Positions 17,560 through 28,514 of a stretch of DNA of 64,000 nt are shown here, one piece after another (the stretch's first letter is position 1; every line of letters begins with the position of its first letter). The DNA is from CBDIHP01 sp965279195 (lineage in GTDB: Bacteria; Planctomycetota; Planctomycetia; Isosphaerales; Isosphaeraceae): the NCBI GenBank assembly GCA_965279195.1, contig CBDIHP010000030.1:62001-126000 (forward strand), given 5' to 3'. The translations under genes and the position numbers were made by a program. Below the pieces are notes generated by a model. That model was not told the origin of the DNA and searched no databases. It saw only the letters and a program-made list of their open reading frames with translations.

Positions 17560-18246
17560 CTACCGGAGCATCGGGACGGGCAGGACGGGCCCGAACTCGA
17601 CGGCGGTCGGCCCGGACATCGCGAGATTAGGCCCGAACCCGGCCCCGACGGCTTCGGGCCGAACGGACCCAATTTCAACCTCCTGAGCTTCGACCCGCGT
17701 CTCCTCCGCAGCCCTCTCCTCGGGCCTTTCGACATCCGGCTGGGCTTCGGGCTCCGCCACGGCAACCGGCGGATGCTGCTCGCGCCACTTCAGCAGTTCG
17801 CGGCGCGCCCGGCTCAGGGCCGACCGGATGCCGCCGACATACCGCCGGCGGCGACGGCCGGCCTCGTCGTCGTCATAGGCGGCGAGTTCGATGTTCCAGG
17901 CCCTCTCGTCGGGCCCATCCGCCTTCAGCCGGTCCACCATCGACAACATACGCTTGGATAAGTACGCATTGTCGACCCGCTCGGCCCGCCGGAGCTTCCA
18001 GCTCAGGGTGGCGATCTCGGCCGCCAGCTCCGCCTCGATTGCATCCCTCGGCGCGACGGCGGCGAGGATCCCGTCCACGAACTCCTGAACCTCCGCCGGA
18101 TCCTCATACGGTAGCGCCAACGTATCCGCCCGCAGCCCGTGCCGAATCGCATTGAAGCTCGCCCGCGCCTTCCCCTCCTCCGTCTTCGGCCCCGTGCTCT
18201 TCAATGCATTCATCCGATTCGCCGCAATCTGCTTCTCGGTCGCCAT
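17560..18246 (-). CDS. Conserved unknown protein with NAxxSTGPxTxEGK N-terminal motif
   Basis: A 228-residue soluble protein of unknown function. The N-terminus MATEKQIAANRMNALKSTGP continues KTEEGKARASFNAIRHGL. I recall this motif from many planctomycete and acidobacterial hypothetical proteins; the function is not known to me. The middle is helical and charged (AAEIATLSWKLRRAERVDNA, GIRSALSRARRELLKWREQH), and the C-terminal third is Pro/Glu-rich, probably disordered. The start at 18246 is chosen because the motif begins there; an extra 13 residues upstream read as leader. It is convergent with the S1 gene. Confidence 0.65.
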   Translation of the reverse strand: MATEKQIAANRMNALKSTGPKTEEGKARASFNAIRHGLRADTLALPYEDPAEVQEFVDGILAAVAPRDAIEAELAAEIATLSWKLRRAERVDNAYLSKRMLSMVDRLKADGPDERAWNIELAAYDDDEAGRRRRRYVGGIRSALSRARRELLKWREQHPPVAVAEPEAQPDVERPEERAAEETRVEAQEVEIGSVRPEAVGAGFGPNLAMSGPTAVEFGPVLPVPMLR

Positions 18247-18627
18247 CGTCGTTGCTCCAATCCCATGTGGTCTCGTCAACGTCATTCGAATCGGGTGCCC
18301 GCTCCCCGCGCTGGGCGTGGGTCTCCAGACCCGTCCGGTGTCCAGATCAGAGCGAAGCGTCCTACGCTCGATTCAAGGCGTAGCACATACGCCCTTCGCC
18401 CTGTACGCCGGCCGTTCGCCGACCCCGGCCCCTCTGCACAGAACCTAAGAACCGGCGCCGACGCGTGTCGGCAAATTTTCCGCAATCCCGCAACTCACTC
18501 TTCCGCCCGCGCCGGTTCTCGCGATTCCAACGCCTCAGCACCGGAAACACCCTGTCCACATTCCCCCGCCACTCTGATAGACTGGTTGAAGGATTGTTGA
18601 AGAATGCACGCGGGCGGAGGATGGTCC
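18247..18627. other. 381-base divergent intergenic region
   Basis: No gene is supported. It contains a 6-bp hairpin GGCGTA/TACGCC around 18379-18395 and a promoter candidate for the rightward cytochrome-type gene (18555-18583). Confidence 0.45.
18555..18583 (+). promoter_or_regulatory. Candidate promoter of the first DUF1549/DUF1553 unit
   Basis: TCCACA (18555-18560), a 17-base spacer, and TAGACT (18578-18583), 45 bases before the chosen ATG. Each hexamer matches four of six consensus bases, so support is moderate. Confidence 0.35.
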
Positions 18628-21123
18628 ATGCGCGAGGGCTCCCGACTCATCCCGTTGCTCCTGGCGGCGTCCTGCCTGGTCGCAACCGAAACCCCGGCGG
18701 CCGAGCCCGAGGCGTCGTCTCCGACGTTCTTCGAGTTGAAGATCCGCCCCATACTCGCCGGCTCGTGCCTCAAGTGCCACGGCGCGACCAAGCAGAGCGG
18801 CGGTCTCCGGCTCGACTCGCGCGAGGCCATCCTCAAGGGCGGCAAGGCCGGCCCGGCCGCCGTCGCGGGGAGGCCCGACGGCAGCCCGATGATCGCCGCC
18901 CTCCGCCACGGCGATGACGACGACCTCAAAATGCCGCCCAACGGCCCCCTGCCGAAGCAGGTCCGGGCCGACCTCTCCGCCTGGGTCGCCGCCGGCCTAC
19001 CCTGGCCCGCCGCCACCGCCTCGGCGCCCCTCAAGGCCGAGGCACACTGGGCATTCGAGCCCCTCCGGCCCGTCGGCCCACCCGCCGACACCGACGGCTG
19101 GGCGTCCCAACCCATCGACCGATTCCTCGTCGCCGAGATGAAGCCGCGCGGCCTCAAGCCCATGGGACGGGCGGACCGCCGCACCCTGATCCGGCGCGCC
19201 ACATACGACCTCACCGGCCTGCCGCCGACCCCCGAACGGATCCAGGCGTTCCTGAATGACGATCGACCCGACGCCTTCGCCCGGCTGGTCGACGAATTGC
19301 TCGCCTCGCCCCGCTACGGCGAGCGCTGGGGCCGCTATTGGCTCGACCTCGCCCGCTACGCCGACACAGCCGGCGACAACTCGGATTACCCGATCCGCGA
19401 GGCGTACCTCTACCGCGACTACGTGATCGACGCCTTCAACGCCGACATCCCTTACGACCGCTTCCTGCACGAGCAGATCGCCGGCGACCTCCTCGCCGCC
19501 AGGGGCCCCGAGTCCGACTACGGCCGGCAAGTGATCGCGACCGGCTTCCTATCCCAGGCCAAGCGGTTCGGCACGCGGAAGCTGGAGGACCCGCACCAGA
19601 TCATCGAGGACACCCTCAACACCATCGGCCAGGTGACGATGGGGCTCTCGCTCCGCTGTGCACGCTGCCATGATCATAAGTTCGACCCGATCACCCAGCG
19701 CGATTATTATGCGTTGTACGGCTTCTTCGAAGGCACGAAGTATCCCTTCGCCGGCGCGGAGGAGGACCGCCGCCCCAGCGAGTTCGCCCCGATCGTGCCG
19801 CCCTCAAAGATGAACGAATACCGCGACAGGCACGCGACCCGGCTGAAGGATTTGCAGGCCCGGCTCGCCGAGGCCGAGAAGACGGGCGAGGCCTCGGCGC
19901 GCGTCCGCGACGCCGCCCTCGACGTCGCCACGGCCGACTTCCTCGCCGCGGTCGATCCGAAGGCGGTCCGCACGGCTGCAATCGCCACCGCGAAGGCCGA
20001 GCTGACCCGCGTCACCCGCCAGCGCGACCAGCAGTTGCGGAGCATCCGGGGCGAGATCAAGCGACTCACGGATGAAGGCCCGATCGCGATCGCACCCGTC
20101 GCCTACGCCGTCCGCGAAGGCAAGCCCACCGACGCCAAGCTTCAAAAGGGGGGCGACCCCCGCCGCCTCGGCCCGGTCATCCCGCGCGGGGTGCTGAAAG
20201 TCCTGGAACCCGACGGCACGATCGACCTGCCGAAGGAGAACAGCGGCCGGCTCGAACTGGCGCGGTGGCTCACCGAAGGCGGTGCGAGGCCGCTCGTCGC
20301 CCGGGTGATGGCGAATCGGATCTGGCAGCACCACTTCGGCAAGCCGATCGTCGCCACGCCGTCCGATTTCGGCCTGCGTGGCATCCCGCCGACGCATCCG
20401 AGGCTGCTCGAACACCTGGCCGCCGAGTTCGTCGCATCGGGGTGGTCGATCAAGGCGTTGCATCGCAAGATCATGCTCACCCAAGCGTATCAGCTCGCGT
20501 CGGACCACGACTCGGCCAACGCGTCGATCGACACCGGCAACACGTACTACTGGCGGTTCGACCGACGCCCGCTCGACGCCGAGGCCCTCCGCGACAGCCT
20601 CCTGGCCATCGGCGGCAACCTCGAACTGGCCCGCCCCGGGCCGCACCCCTTCCCGGCCGTTGACACCTGGCGGTACACCGCACACCATCAATTCAAGGCC
20701 CTTTATGATTCCAATCATCGAAGCGTCTACCTGATGGTCCAGCGTCTCCACCCGCACCCCTACCTCTCGCTCTTCAACGGCCCCGACACCAGCGTCACCA
20801 CCGCCACCCGCGACGCCTCGACCGTCGCCCTCCAGGCCCTTTACCTCCTCAACAGCCCGTTCGTCCACGAGCAGTCCCGCAAGGCGGCGGTTCGTTGGGT
20901 CGCGCAGGAGGATGAGCCCGTTAGGAGGCTGGATCGGGCGTTCCTCTCGGTCTTCGGCCGCAAGGCCGGCGAGAAGGAGCGGGAGCAGACGCTCAACTTC
21001 CTCAAGCGTTACCAGGACATGCTGGCGCAGGAGGAGATGGATCCGGCGAAGCGAGAGATCGAGGCCTGGTCGGCCCTGGCCCGCACGATCTTCGCCTCGA
21101 ACGAATTCGTCTCGGTCGACTGA
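18628..21123 (+). CDS. Planctomycete cytochrome-type DUF1549/DUF1553 protein, copy 1
   Basis: An 831-residue exported protein of the planctomycete family that joins a cytochrome c-like N-terminus to DUF1549 and DUF1553; its reaction is unknown. Visible in order: signal peptide (LIPLLLAASCLVATETPAAE); PSCyt1-type segment with CLKCH at about 47-51 followed by QSGGLRLDSREA; DUF1549 (IDRFLVAEMKPRGL, YDLTGLPPTPERIQAF, YGERWGRYWLDLARYADT, about 165-260) and a second CxxCH, CARCHDHKFDPI, about 343; a charged coiled stretch (about 395-480); DUF1553 (VARVMANRIWQHHFGKPIV, GIPPTHPRLLEHLAAEF, from about 535). The start at 18628 has GGAGG seven bases upstream, better than the ATG at 18604. The DUF1501 gene follows after 67 bases. 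Confidence 0.85.
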   Translation: MREGSRLIPLLLAASCLVATETPAAEPEASSPTFFELKIRPILAGSCLKCHGATKQSGGLRLDSREAILKGGKAGPAAVAGRPDGSPMIAALRHGDDDDLKMPPNGPLPKQVRADLSAWVAAGLPWPAATASAPLKAEAHWAFEPLRPVGPPADTDGWASQPIDRFLVAEMKPRGLKPMGRADRRTLIRRATYDLTGLPPTPERIQAFLNDDRPDAFARLVDELLASPRYGERWGRYWLDLARYADTAGDNSDYPIREAYLYRDYVIDAFNADIPYDRFLHEQIAGDLLAARGPESDYGRQVIATGFLSQAKRFGTRKLEDPHQIIEDTLNTIGQVTMGLSLRCARCHDHKFDPITQRDYYALYGFFEGTKYPFAGAEEDRRPSEFAPIVPPSKMNEYRDRHATRLKDLQARLAEAEKTGEASARVRDAALDVATADFLAAVDPKAVRTAAIATAKAELTRVTRQRDQQLRSIRGEIKRLTDEGPIAIAPVAYAVREGKPTDAKLQKGGDPRRLGPVIPRGVLKVLEPDGTIDLPKENSGRLELARWLTEGGARPLVARVMANRIWQHHFGKPIVATPSDFGLRGIPPTHPRLLEHLAAEFVASGWSIKALHRKIMLTQAYQLASDHDSANASIDTGNTYYWRFDRRPLDAEALRDSLLAIGGNLELARPGPHPFPAVDTWRYTAHHQFKALYDSNHRSVYLMVQRLHPHPYLSLFNGPDTSVTTATRDASTVALQALYLLNSPFVHEQSRKAAVRWVAQEDEPVRRLDRAFLSVFGRKAGEKEREQTLNFLKRYQDMLAQEEMDPAKREIEAWSALARTIFASNEFVSVD

Positions 21124-21190
21124 CCGCCCCTGCTGTCCCGCCCCGCCGCGATCCATCCCGCCCCACCCGCTCCCAACGGGAGTCGACGAT

Positions 21191-22564
<1,374 letters not shown>

Positions 22565-22611
22565 TCGCATCCTCACGGACACATCCTCTCGCACCAGCAG
22601 GTGATCACGCC

Positions 22612-25260
22612 ATGTCGCGAACCGCGTCGCTCCTCTCGATCCTGCTGCTGGCCAGCCCGGCGAATGCCTCCGGCCCGGTGGACTACTCGAAGCAGATCAA
22701 GCCGGTGCTCGCGAACCGCTGCTACGCCTGCCACGGCGCGCTGAAGCAGAGCGGTGGCCTGCGGCTGGACACGGCGTCGCTCGCGATCAAGGGGGGCAAG
22801 GCGGGACCAACCGTCGAGCCGGGTAAGCCGGAGGACAGCACGCTGGTCGACCGCATCAGCGCAAGGGATGAGCATGAACGAATGCCTCCGGAGGGCGAGC
22901 CGCTCAAGCCCGGCGAGATCGATGCGATCCGCGACTGGATCGCGCAGGGGGCGAAGTCCCCCGCGGACGAGGCACCGGAACGCGACCCGCGCGACCACTG
23001 GGCCTTCCGCCCGCCGGTCCGTCCCGAGGTGCCCAGGGTCAAGAGTGCGGAATTGGGGTCGAACCCGATCGATGCGTTCCTCCAGGCGGCACGCGAGAAG
23101 AAAGGGCTGACGCCGCAGCCCCCGGCCGATCGGAAGATCTGGCTGCGAAGAGTGACGATCGACCTGACGGGGCTGCCGCCGACTCCGGCGGAGATGGATG
23201 CGTTCCTCAAGGACGCGTCGCCCGGCGCGGACGGGAAGGCGGTCGACGCCCTGCTCGCCCGGCCGCAGCATGGCGAGCGGTGGGGGCGGCATCTCATGGA
23301 CATCTATCGCTACAGCGATTGGTGGGGCCTCGGGGCCGAGGTCCGCAACTCGCAGAAACACATCTGGCACTGGCGGGACTGGATCGTCGAATCGCTCAAC
23401 GCCGACAAGGGCTACGACCGGATGATCCGCGAGATGGTCGCCGGCGACGAGATCGCCCCCAACGATCTGGGGACGCTCCGGGCCACCGGCTTCCTCGCGC
23501 GGCAATACTTCAAGTTCAACCGCACGAGCTGGCTGGATGAGACGGTCCAGCATACGTCGAAGGCATTCCTCGGGCTGACCTGGAACTGCGCGAAGTGCCA
23601 CGATCACAAGTATGATCCGATTTCCCAGAAGGACTACTACCGCTTCCGGGCCATCTTCGAACCGTACCAGGTGCGGACCGAGGTCGTGCCCGGCGAGGCG
23701 GACCTCGAAAAGGACGGGATCCCCCGGGCGTTCGATTGCAACCTGGACATCAAAACCTATGTCCACAAGCGGGGCGATGACCGCAACCCCGACACCTCGG
23801 CCGTCATGGAGCCCGGCCTGCCGGCGTTCCTGAGTCCCAAGGGTTTCCGGATCCGGCCGGTGACGCTGCACATCGAGGCAGCGGAGCCCGGACTGCGGCC
23901 GTTCGTGTTCGAGACGGCCCGCAAGGAGCTCGATGCCCGGCTGACGACGGCGAGGAAATCGGTCGCGCAGGCCAAGTCGGCCCTCGACGCCGAGCGGGAG
24001 CCCGAGCGGCCGTCGAAGATCCAGGAACTCCGGGCGGCCGAGGCGGCGCTCACCGCCCTGCTCCGCGAGAACGAGTCGCTCCGGGCCCGCGCCCAGGCGG
24101 ATCGGGCCAGGTTCGCGGACCCACCGCGCAAGGACGCGGCCGAGCTGACCGTCGCGGCGGCCCACGCGGATCGGCTCTGGCAGGTCGCGAAGGTCGAAGA
24201 AACCCTCGAGAAAGCCACGCTCGCGCGGATCCTCGCCGGGTCGAACAAGAAAGCGATTGCCGCCGCCGACAAGTCCGTCGCCGACGCGAAGGCCGCGATC
24301 AAGAAGGCCGCCTCGGAGGTCGATCAACCGGCGAAGACCTATGCATCTCTCCAGGGCGCGCTCAAGACGCTGGAATCGAACCTGGAGACCGAGGAGTCGC
24401 GCCGGAAGCCGTTCCCTCGCACGAGCACGGGGCGGCGGACGGCGCTCGCGGACTGGATGACGGACCGCGGCAATCCGCTCACGGCGCGGGTGATCGTGAA
24501 CCACGTCTGGGCCCGGCACTTCGGGCGTCCGCTGGTGCCGACGGTGTTCGACCTCGGCCGCAAGGGCACGCCGCCGACCCATCCCGAACTGCTCGACTGG
24601 CTCGCCGTTGAGTTCATGGAGCACGGCTGGAGCCTGAAGCACCTGCATAGGTTGATGCTCACGTCGAAGGCGTATCGGATGTCGTCGAGCGCGGCGAATG
24701 CGCCGAAGGGGAACCTGGCGGCCGACCCGGAAAACAAATTGTACTGGCGTGCGAATCCGTCTCGCCTGGAAGCGCAGGTGGTGAGGGACGGGCTCCTGCA
24801 CCTCGCGGGCGAGTTGGAGCTGACCCTGGGCGGTCCGACCGTCCCGTCCACCGAGGAAGGCTCGCGGCGTCGGAGTCTGTACTACTTCCAGTCGCACAAC
24901 GAGCACAACCAGTTCCTGTCGATGTTCGATGATGCGAGCGTCCTCGAGTGTTATCGGCGCGATGAGAGCATCGTCCCGCAGCAGGCCCTGGCGCTTGAGA
25001 ATAGCTCGCTCTCGTTCTCGGCGGCCGAGAAGATCGCGAGGACGATCGCAGCGAAGCCACACGTTGACTTCATCGGCGACGCCTTCCGGATGGTGCTCTG
25101 CACGGATCCGACGGCGGAGGAGCGGTCGCTGTCTCAGCAGGCCATCGCCCAGTTGAAGGCGATCGCCGAGAAGCAGAAGCGAAAGGACGCCGAGTCCCAC
25201 GCCCGGACGCTTTTCATCCAGGCGCTCTTGAATCACAACGACTTCGTCACCGTGCGTTGA
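22612..25260 (+). CDS. Planctomycete cytochrome-type DUF1549/DUF1553 protein, copy 2
   Basis: An 882-residue exported paralogue of the protein at 18628. Signal peptide MSRTASLLSILLLASPANAS; haem-type motif CYACHGALKQSGG near residue 37 and CAKCHDHKYDPI near 326; DUF1549 from about 145 (IDAFLQAAREKKGL, IDLTGLPPTPAEMDAF, HGERWGRHLMDIYRYSD); DUF1553 from about 605 (VIVNHVWARHFGRPLVPTVF, KGTPPTHPELLDWLAVEF). Between them lies a much longer coiled-coil stretch than in copy 1 (about 436-592; ELDARLTTARKSVAQAKSAL). The start at 22612 fits the signal peptide, although the frame is open far upstream. The two copies are diverged, so this is an old duplication rather than a recent one. Confidence 0.85.
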   Translation: MSRTASLLSILLLASPANASGPVDYSKQIKPVLANRCYACHGALKQSGGLRLDTASLAIKGGKAGPTVEPGKPEDSTLVDRISARDEHERMPPEGEPLKPGEIDAIRDWIAQGAKSPADEAPERDPRDHWAFRPPVRPEVPRVKSAELGSNPIDAFLQAAREKKGLTPQPPADRKIWLRRVTIDLTGLPPTPAEMDAFLKDASPGADGKAVDALLARPQHGERWGRHLMDIYRYSDWWGLGAEVRNSQKHIWHWRDWIVESLNADKGYDRMIREMVAGDEIAPNDLGTLRATGFLARQYFKFNRTSWLDETVQHTSKAFLGLTWNCAKCHDHKYDPISQKDYYRFRAIFEPYQVRTEVVPGEADLEKDGIPRAFDCNLDIKTYVHKRGDDRNPDTSAVMEPGLPAFLSPKGFRIRPVTLHIEAAEPGLRPFVFETARKELDARLTTARKSVAQAKSALDAEREPERPSKIQELRAAEAALTALLRENESLRARAQADRARFADPPRKDAAELTVAAAHADRLWQVAKVEETLEKATLARILAGSNKKAIAAADKSVADAKAAIKKAASEVDQPAKTYASLQGALKTLESNLETEESRRKPFPRTSTGRRTALADWMTDRGNPLTARVIVNHVWARHFGRPLVPTVFDLGRKGTPPTHPELLDWLAVEFMEHGWSLKHLHRLMLTSKAYRMSSSAANAPKGNLAADPENKLYWRANPSRLEAQVVRDGLLHLAGELELTLGGPTVPSTEEGSRRRSLYYFQSHNEHNQFLSMFDDASVLECYRRDESIVPQQALALENSSLSFSAAEKIARTIAAKPHVDFIGDAFRMVLCTDPTAEERSLSQQAIAQLKAIAEKQKRKDAESHARTLFIQALLNHNDFVTVR

Positions 25261-25277
25261 TCCACGGAGACCGGGAT

Positions 25278-26756
25278 ATGTCCATGTCGAATCCTCTCCA
25301 TGCGAACGCCTGCAAGGGCCATCACCGCCGGACCTTCCTGGCCGACCTCGGCATGGGGATCACCGGGCTGGCGCTCGGGTCGCTGCTGTCGCAGGACGGC
25401 ATCGTCCGCGCGTCGGGGCCGGAGGGCTGGACGCCGCCCGACGGCCGGCCGCACTTCGCGCCGAAGGCGAAGAGCGTGATCTGGCTGTTCATGAACGGCG
25501 GCGTCTCGCACATGGAATCGTTCGACCCCAAGCCCGAGCTGACCAAGTACGCCGGCAAGACGATCACCGAGACGCCCTACAAGGACGCGCAGAATCCCGA
25601 GAAGCTGAAGCTCGCCCGCGTCACCGTCATCAACGACGCCAACGGCCAGCAGCGCAACAAGCTGTATCCGCTCCAGGTCGGCTTCCGGAAGTACGGCCAT
25701 GCCGGCATCACGATGAGCGACTGGGTGCCGCACGTCGGGGCGTGCGTCGACGACCTCGCCGTGATCCGCTCGGTCTACACGACCGACGACAACCATGGCG
25801 CGCAGACGCAGTTCCATTCCGGCCGTCACATGCTCGACGGCGAATTTCCGACGCTCGGGGCGTGGGTCCACTACGGCCTGGGTTCTCTCAACGACAACCT
25901 ACCCCAGTTCATCTCGATGGGTCGGCGCGAGTACTGGAACGCGAAGGACGGCCACTACCTCGGCCCCGCCCACGACGCGATCCCGGTCCGCGTCGACCCG
26001 AAGAATCCGCTCGATTACGGCAAGCCCGCCCGGCCTCTCGACGCCGAGGAGCAGAGGGTCGGTTTCGACCTCGTGCACAAGCTCAACCGACTCAAGGGGG
26101 TCGAGTATCCCGACGACCCGGCGCTCGATGCGAGGATCAAGGCGTACGAACTCGCTTATCGGATGCAGACCTCGGTCCCCGAGACGCTCGACCTCGACCG
26201 CGAGCCGAAGCACATCCGGGAGTTATACGGCCTGGATGACCCGACGACCCGCGAATTCGGGCTTCAGATGCTGGCGTCGCGTCGCTTCGTGGAACGCGGG
26301 GTCCGGTTCATCCAGGTGCAGCACGGGGCCGGCGGCGCGGGGGTGTGGGACGCGCACGGCGGGCTCAAGTCGAACCACGAGAAGAACTTCAAGGCCGTCG
26401 ACAAGCCGATCGCGGGGTTGCTCAAGGACTTGAAGCAGCGAGGATTGCTGGATTCGACGATCGTGATCTTCGCCAGCGAATTCGGCCGGACGCCGGGCAC
26501 GCAGGGCTCGGACGGCCGCGACCATCACATCTACGGCTTCTCGATCTGGATGGCCGGCGGCGGGATCAAGGGGGGGATCGTCCACGGCGCGACCGACGAG
26601 ATCGGGTTCCACGCCGTGGAGGATCGCCATTACGTCACGGATATTCACGCGACGATCTTGAAGCAGATGGGCCTGGATTCCCGTAGGCTGGAGGTCCCCG
26701 GCCGGAAACGGCTCGACATCGACCACGGCAAGCCGATCGACGCGATCCTCGCCTGA
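25278..26756 (+). CDS. DUF1501 exported protein, copy 2
   Basis: A 492-residue DUF1501 protein with a twin-arginine type N-terminus (KGHHRRTFLADLGMGITGLA). It shows SVIWLFMNGGVSHMESFDPK, TDDNHGAQTQFHSG, IFASEFGRTPGTQGSDGRDH and TDIHATILKQMGLDSRRLEV. The start at 25278 has GGAGA at suitable spacing, 17 bases beyond the stop of the preceding gene. A TTG at 25257 overlapping that stop is a less likely start. The GRDHH block is typical of the longer DUF1501 subgroup that travels with DUF1549 proteins bearing a long coiled coil, which matches its neighbour. Confidence 0.85.
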   Translation: MSMSNPLHANACKGHHRRTFLADLGMGITGLALGSLLSQDGIVRASGPEGWTPPDGRPHFAPKAKSVIWLFMNGGVSHMESFDPKPELTKYAGKTITETPYKDAQNPEKLKLARVTVINDANGQQRNKLYPLQVGFRKYGHAGITMSDWVPHVGACVDDLAVIRSVYTTDDNHGAQTQFHSGRHMLDGEFPTLGAWVHYGLGSLNDNLPQFISMGRREYWNAKDGHYLGPAHDAIPVRVDPKNPLDYGKPARPLDAEEQRVGFDLVHKLNRLKGVEYPDDPALDARIKAYELAYRMQTSVPETLDLDREPKHIRELYGLDDPTTREFGLQMLASRRFVERGVRFIQVQHGAGGAGVWDAHGGLKSNHEKNFKAVDKPIAGLLKDLKQRGLLDSTIVIFASEFGRTPGTQGSDGRDHHIYGFSIWMAGGGIKGGIVHGATDEIGFHAVEDRHYVTDIHATILKQMGLDSRRLEVPGRKRLDIDHGKPIDAILA

Positions 26757-26775
26757 GCGGGGATCGCGCGGAGGA

Positions 26776-27267
26776 TCAGTCGAGGTCGATCCAGCCGAAG
26801 CCCGACTGCTTGCGGGGGTCGGAGCGGTAACCGCTGCGCGGGGAGTAGTAGTTGTTGAACTGGGTCGGGTAGACGACCGGGGACAGCGTCGGGAAGTTGG
26901 GGTTCGAGGTGCCGGTGGCGGTGGTCGGGCGGAGCTGTCCGTCATAGCCGCGCTGGTAGGCTTCGACGGGGGCCGAGGTGGCGCGGAAGGGGGAGAACGG
27001 GCCGTAGAGGGCCATCGAGCCGTCGCCGTAGATGGAGTTGGGCGAGTAGCCGCCGCCGGTCGTGCCGGTGCCCCGGACGGAGATGTAGGACGCGGGGTAG
27101 AAGCTGCCGAGCATCGGCGGGGCGGGCCGGTTGTCGATGACGACGGTCTCGACGACCGGCTGGTAGGTCGTGGCGCGTCGCTTGAAAGGCCCGCCTGCGT
27201 GCGATGGCGAGGCGAGCGAGACGGCGATGAGGGCGGCTGCGATCAGGAGGGTGCGGGGCGTGGCCAT
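26776..27267 (-). CDS. Small secreted hypothetical protein
   Basis: A 163-residue exported protein, not recognised. It opens with a clear signal peptide (TPRTLLIAAALIAVSLASPS, HAGG) and continues with Tyr, Ser, Gly, Pro-rich sequence (GSFYPASYISVRGTG, FPTLSPVVYPTQFNNYYSPR) ending SGFGWIDLD. There are no cysteines. The start at 27267 is the first Met before the signal peptide. It is convergent with the DUF1501 gene, with only 19 bases between stops. Confidence 0.6.
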   Translation of the reverse strand: MATPRTLLIAAALIAVSLASPSHAGGPFKRRATTYQPVVETVVIDNRPAPPMLGSFYPASYISVRGTGTTGGGYSPNSIYGDGSMALYGPFSPFRATSAPVEAYQRGYDGQLRPTTATGTSNPNFPTLSPVVYPTQFNNYYSPRSGYRSDPRKQSGFGWIDLD

Positions 27268-27416
27268 CGTGTTGTCTCGTCGAGTTGCGTGCGGCCCCGG
27301 ACGGCCCGAACGGGTGCGTTCCCGGTCCTTGAGGAAATTTACCCCATTTTTTCGGACCCGGCTCGGATTCTGACGGACGCGGAGACCTTGCGAGGGCGTT
27401 CGGCACGGTTCGAACG

Positions 27417-27456
27417 AAAAAACGCCCGGACCGGCGCTGTGGGCACGGTCCGGGCG
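27417..27456 (-). terminator. Rho-independent terminator of the XRE regulator gene
   Basis: On the minus strand a perfect 10-bp GC stem (27447-27456 with 27423-27432, 14-base loop) is followed by six T residues (complement of 27417-27422). It lies about 90 bases beyond the XRE stop and 150 bases before the next leftward start. This is the clearest terminator in the window. Confidence 0.8.
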
Positions 27457-27544
27457 TCGGTTGTGTGGTGCGGCGACGAGCGGGGCCGGCGTCGCGGGCC
27501 GGTCCCAGCCTGCGGTCATCTCGCGGGTCCGACCCGGGGTCGGA

Positions 27545-28030
27545 TCAGTGGATGGCTTCGAGCGGGGCGTGGGGCATCATCCGGTACGATTCCTCGATGA
27601 TGCGTGCGACGCTCTCGCCGAGGGGCGAGGCCAGGAGCTCGTGGAACTTGCGGTCGAGTTCCCGCTCGCGCGGGGTGAGGTTCCAGGGCGAGGTCTTGGC
27701 GACGGGCCGGGCGAGCGAGCCGCCGTTGAAGCTGAGGGATTCCGGGCCATCGGCGAGGTCGAGCCGGCCGACGGAGGCGGCGAGGTCGGTGGAGATGGCG
27801 CCGGCGTAGCCGACGGACACCGTGCCGAGGCCCTGCTGACCGAGGAGCATCTCGGTGGGGACGTTGAGCGCCTCGGCGATCCTGCGGAGGGTGCCGGCGC
27901 GGGGCTGCTCGGTCTTGCCGCTCTCGATCTGGTAGAGGGCGGTGCGAGAGATCGAGGCTCGGCTGGCGAGTTCGTCGGGACCCCAGCCTTTGGCGTAGCG
28001 ATAGTCGCGGACTCGTTGGGCTAACGTCAT
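27545..28030 (-). CDS. XRE-family helix-turn-helix regulator
   Basis: A 161-residue DNA-binding protein. Residues 1-62 are a Cro/CI-type helix-turn-helix: VRDYRYAKGWGPDELASRAS, then ISRTALYQIESGKTEQPRAG and LRRIAEALNVPTEMLLG. The remaining 100 residues have no domain that I recognise; they include SPWNLTPRERELDRKFHELL and may serve oligomerisation or ligand sensing. GGGAGGT six bases before the ATG at 28030 supports the start. It has its own promoter (28093-28121) and terminator (27417-27456), so it is monocistronic. Targets unknown. Confidence 0.85.
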   Translation of the reverse strand: MTLAQRVRDYRYAKGWGPDELASRASISRTALYQIESGKTEQPRAGTLRRIAEALNVPTEMLLGQQGLGTVSVGYAGAISTDLAASVGRLDLADGPESLSFNGGSLARPVAKTSPWNLTPRERELDRKFHELLASPLGESVARIIEESYRMMPHAPLEAIH

Positions 28031-28514
28031 CGTTAGACCTCCCTCGTAAAGGAGTGGTTCAGATTGACACCGTCGTGGGCAACCTATTGAGAACAGTACG
28101 ACATCGCGCGGATTGCGTCAACAGGCCATATCAAGCAATCCGCCGGGAATTTGCAGGGGAGGTGTCGCGAATCGTTCCGATGGGCCCGCGACTATTGCAG
28201 GCGATTATTCCAGCTATGTTCGCCTTGGTCTAATGAAATTGCGGGAATCCTTGCCGATCCAGACGAACCCAAACAAAACTTTGCAATTCACTGTCGAAAC
28301 CCTCGATTGCCAAGAAAGCGTTCCGATCAAAGATGAACAAAGTGAGACAGAATCGCATGGCCGGCGGGCATCTCAGGCCCGGCACCGGACGGGCCCGGGC
28401 GAAGCCGCACGGGGTCAGCCGAAGGCACCCCGAGCCGACACTGTTAAGGCGACGGGCCGGGATGTGGCCGAGGAACGGCGCACGGCCATTCGGCGGCGGC
28501 GTACGGCGGGATTT
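28031..28514. other. 484-base intergenic region, partly AT-rich
   Basis: No gene is supported. Bases about 28100-28360 are clearly richer in A and T than anything else in the window, while 28360-28500 return to high GC. Short frames here show no coherent coding signal. The XRE promoter lies at the left edge. Confidence 0.5.
28093..28121 (-). promoter_or_regulatory. Sigma70-type promoter of the XRE gene
   Basis: On the minus strand TTGACG (complement of 28116-28121), a 17-base spacer, and TACTGT (complement of 28093-28098), 63 bases before the ATG. Five of six -35 bases match; the -10 is weaker. Confidence 0.5.

Noticed and set aside
17560..18246. Transposase-like assignment for the NAxxSTGP protein
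   Set aside because: It has no DDE or HUH motif and no flanking inverted repeats; it is left as unknown.
22573..25236. Long minus-strand open frame opposite DUF1549/DUF1553 copy 2
   Set aside because: The Arg/Leu/Gly-rich translation matches no family, and the plus strand carries signal peptide, haem motifs and both DUF domains.
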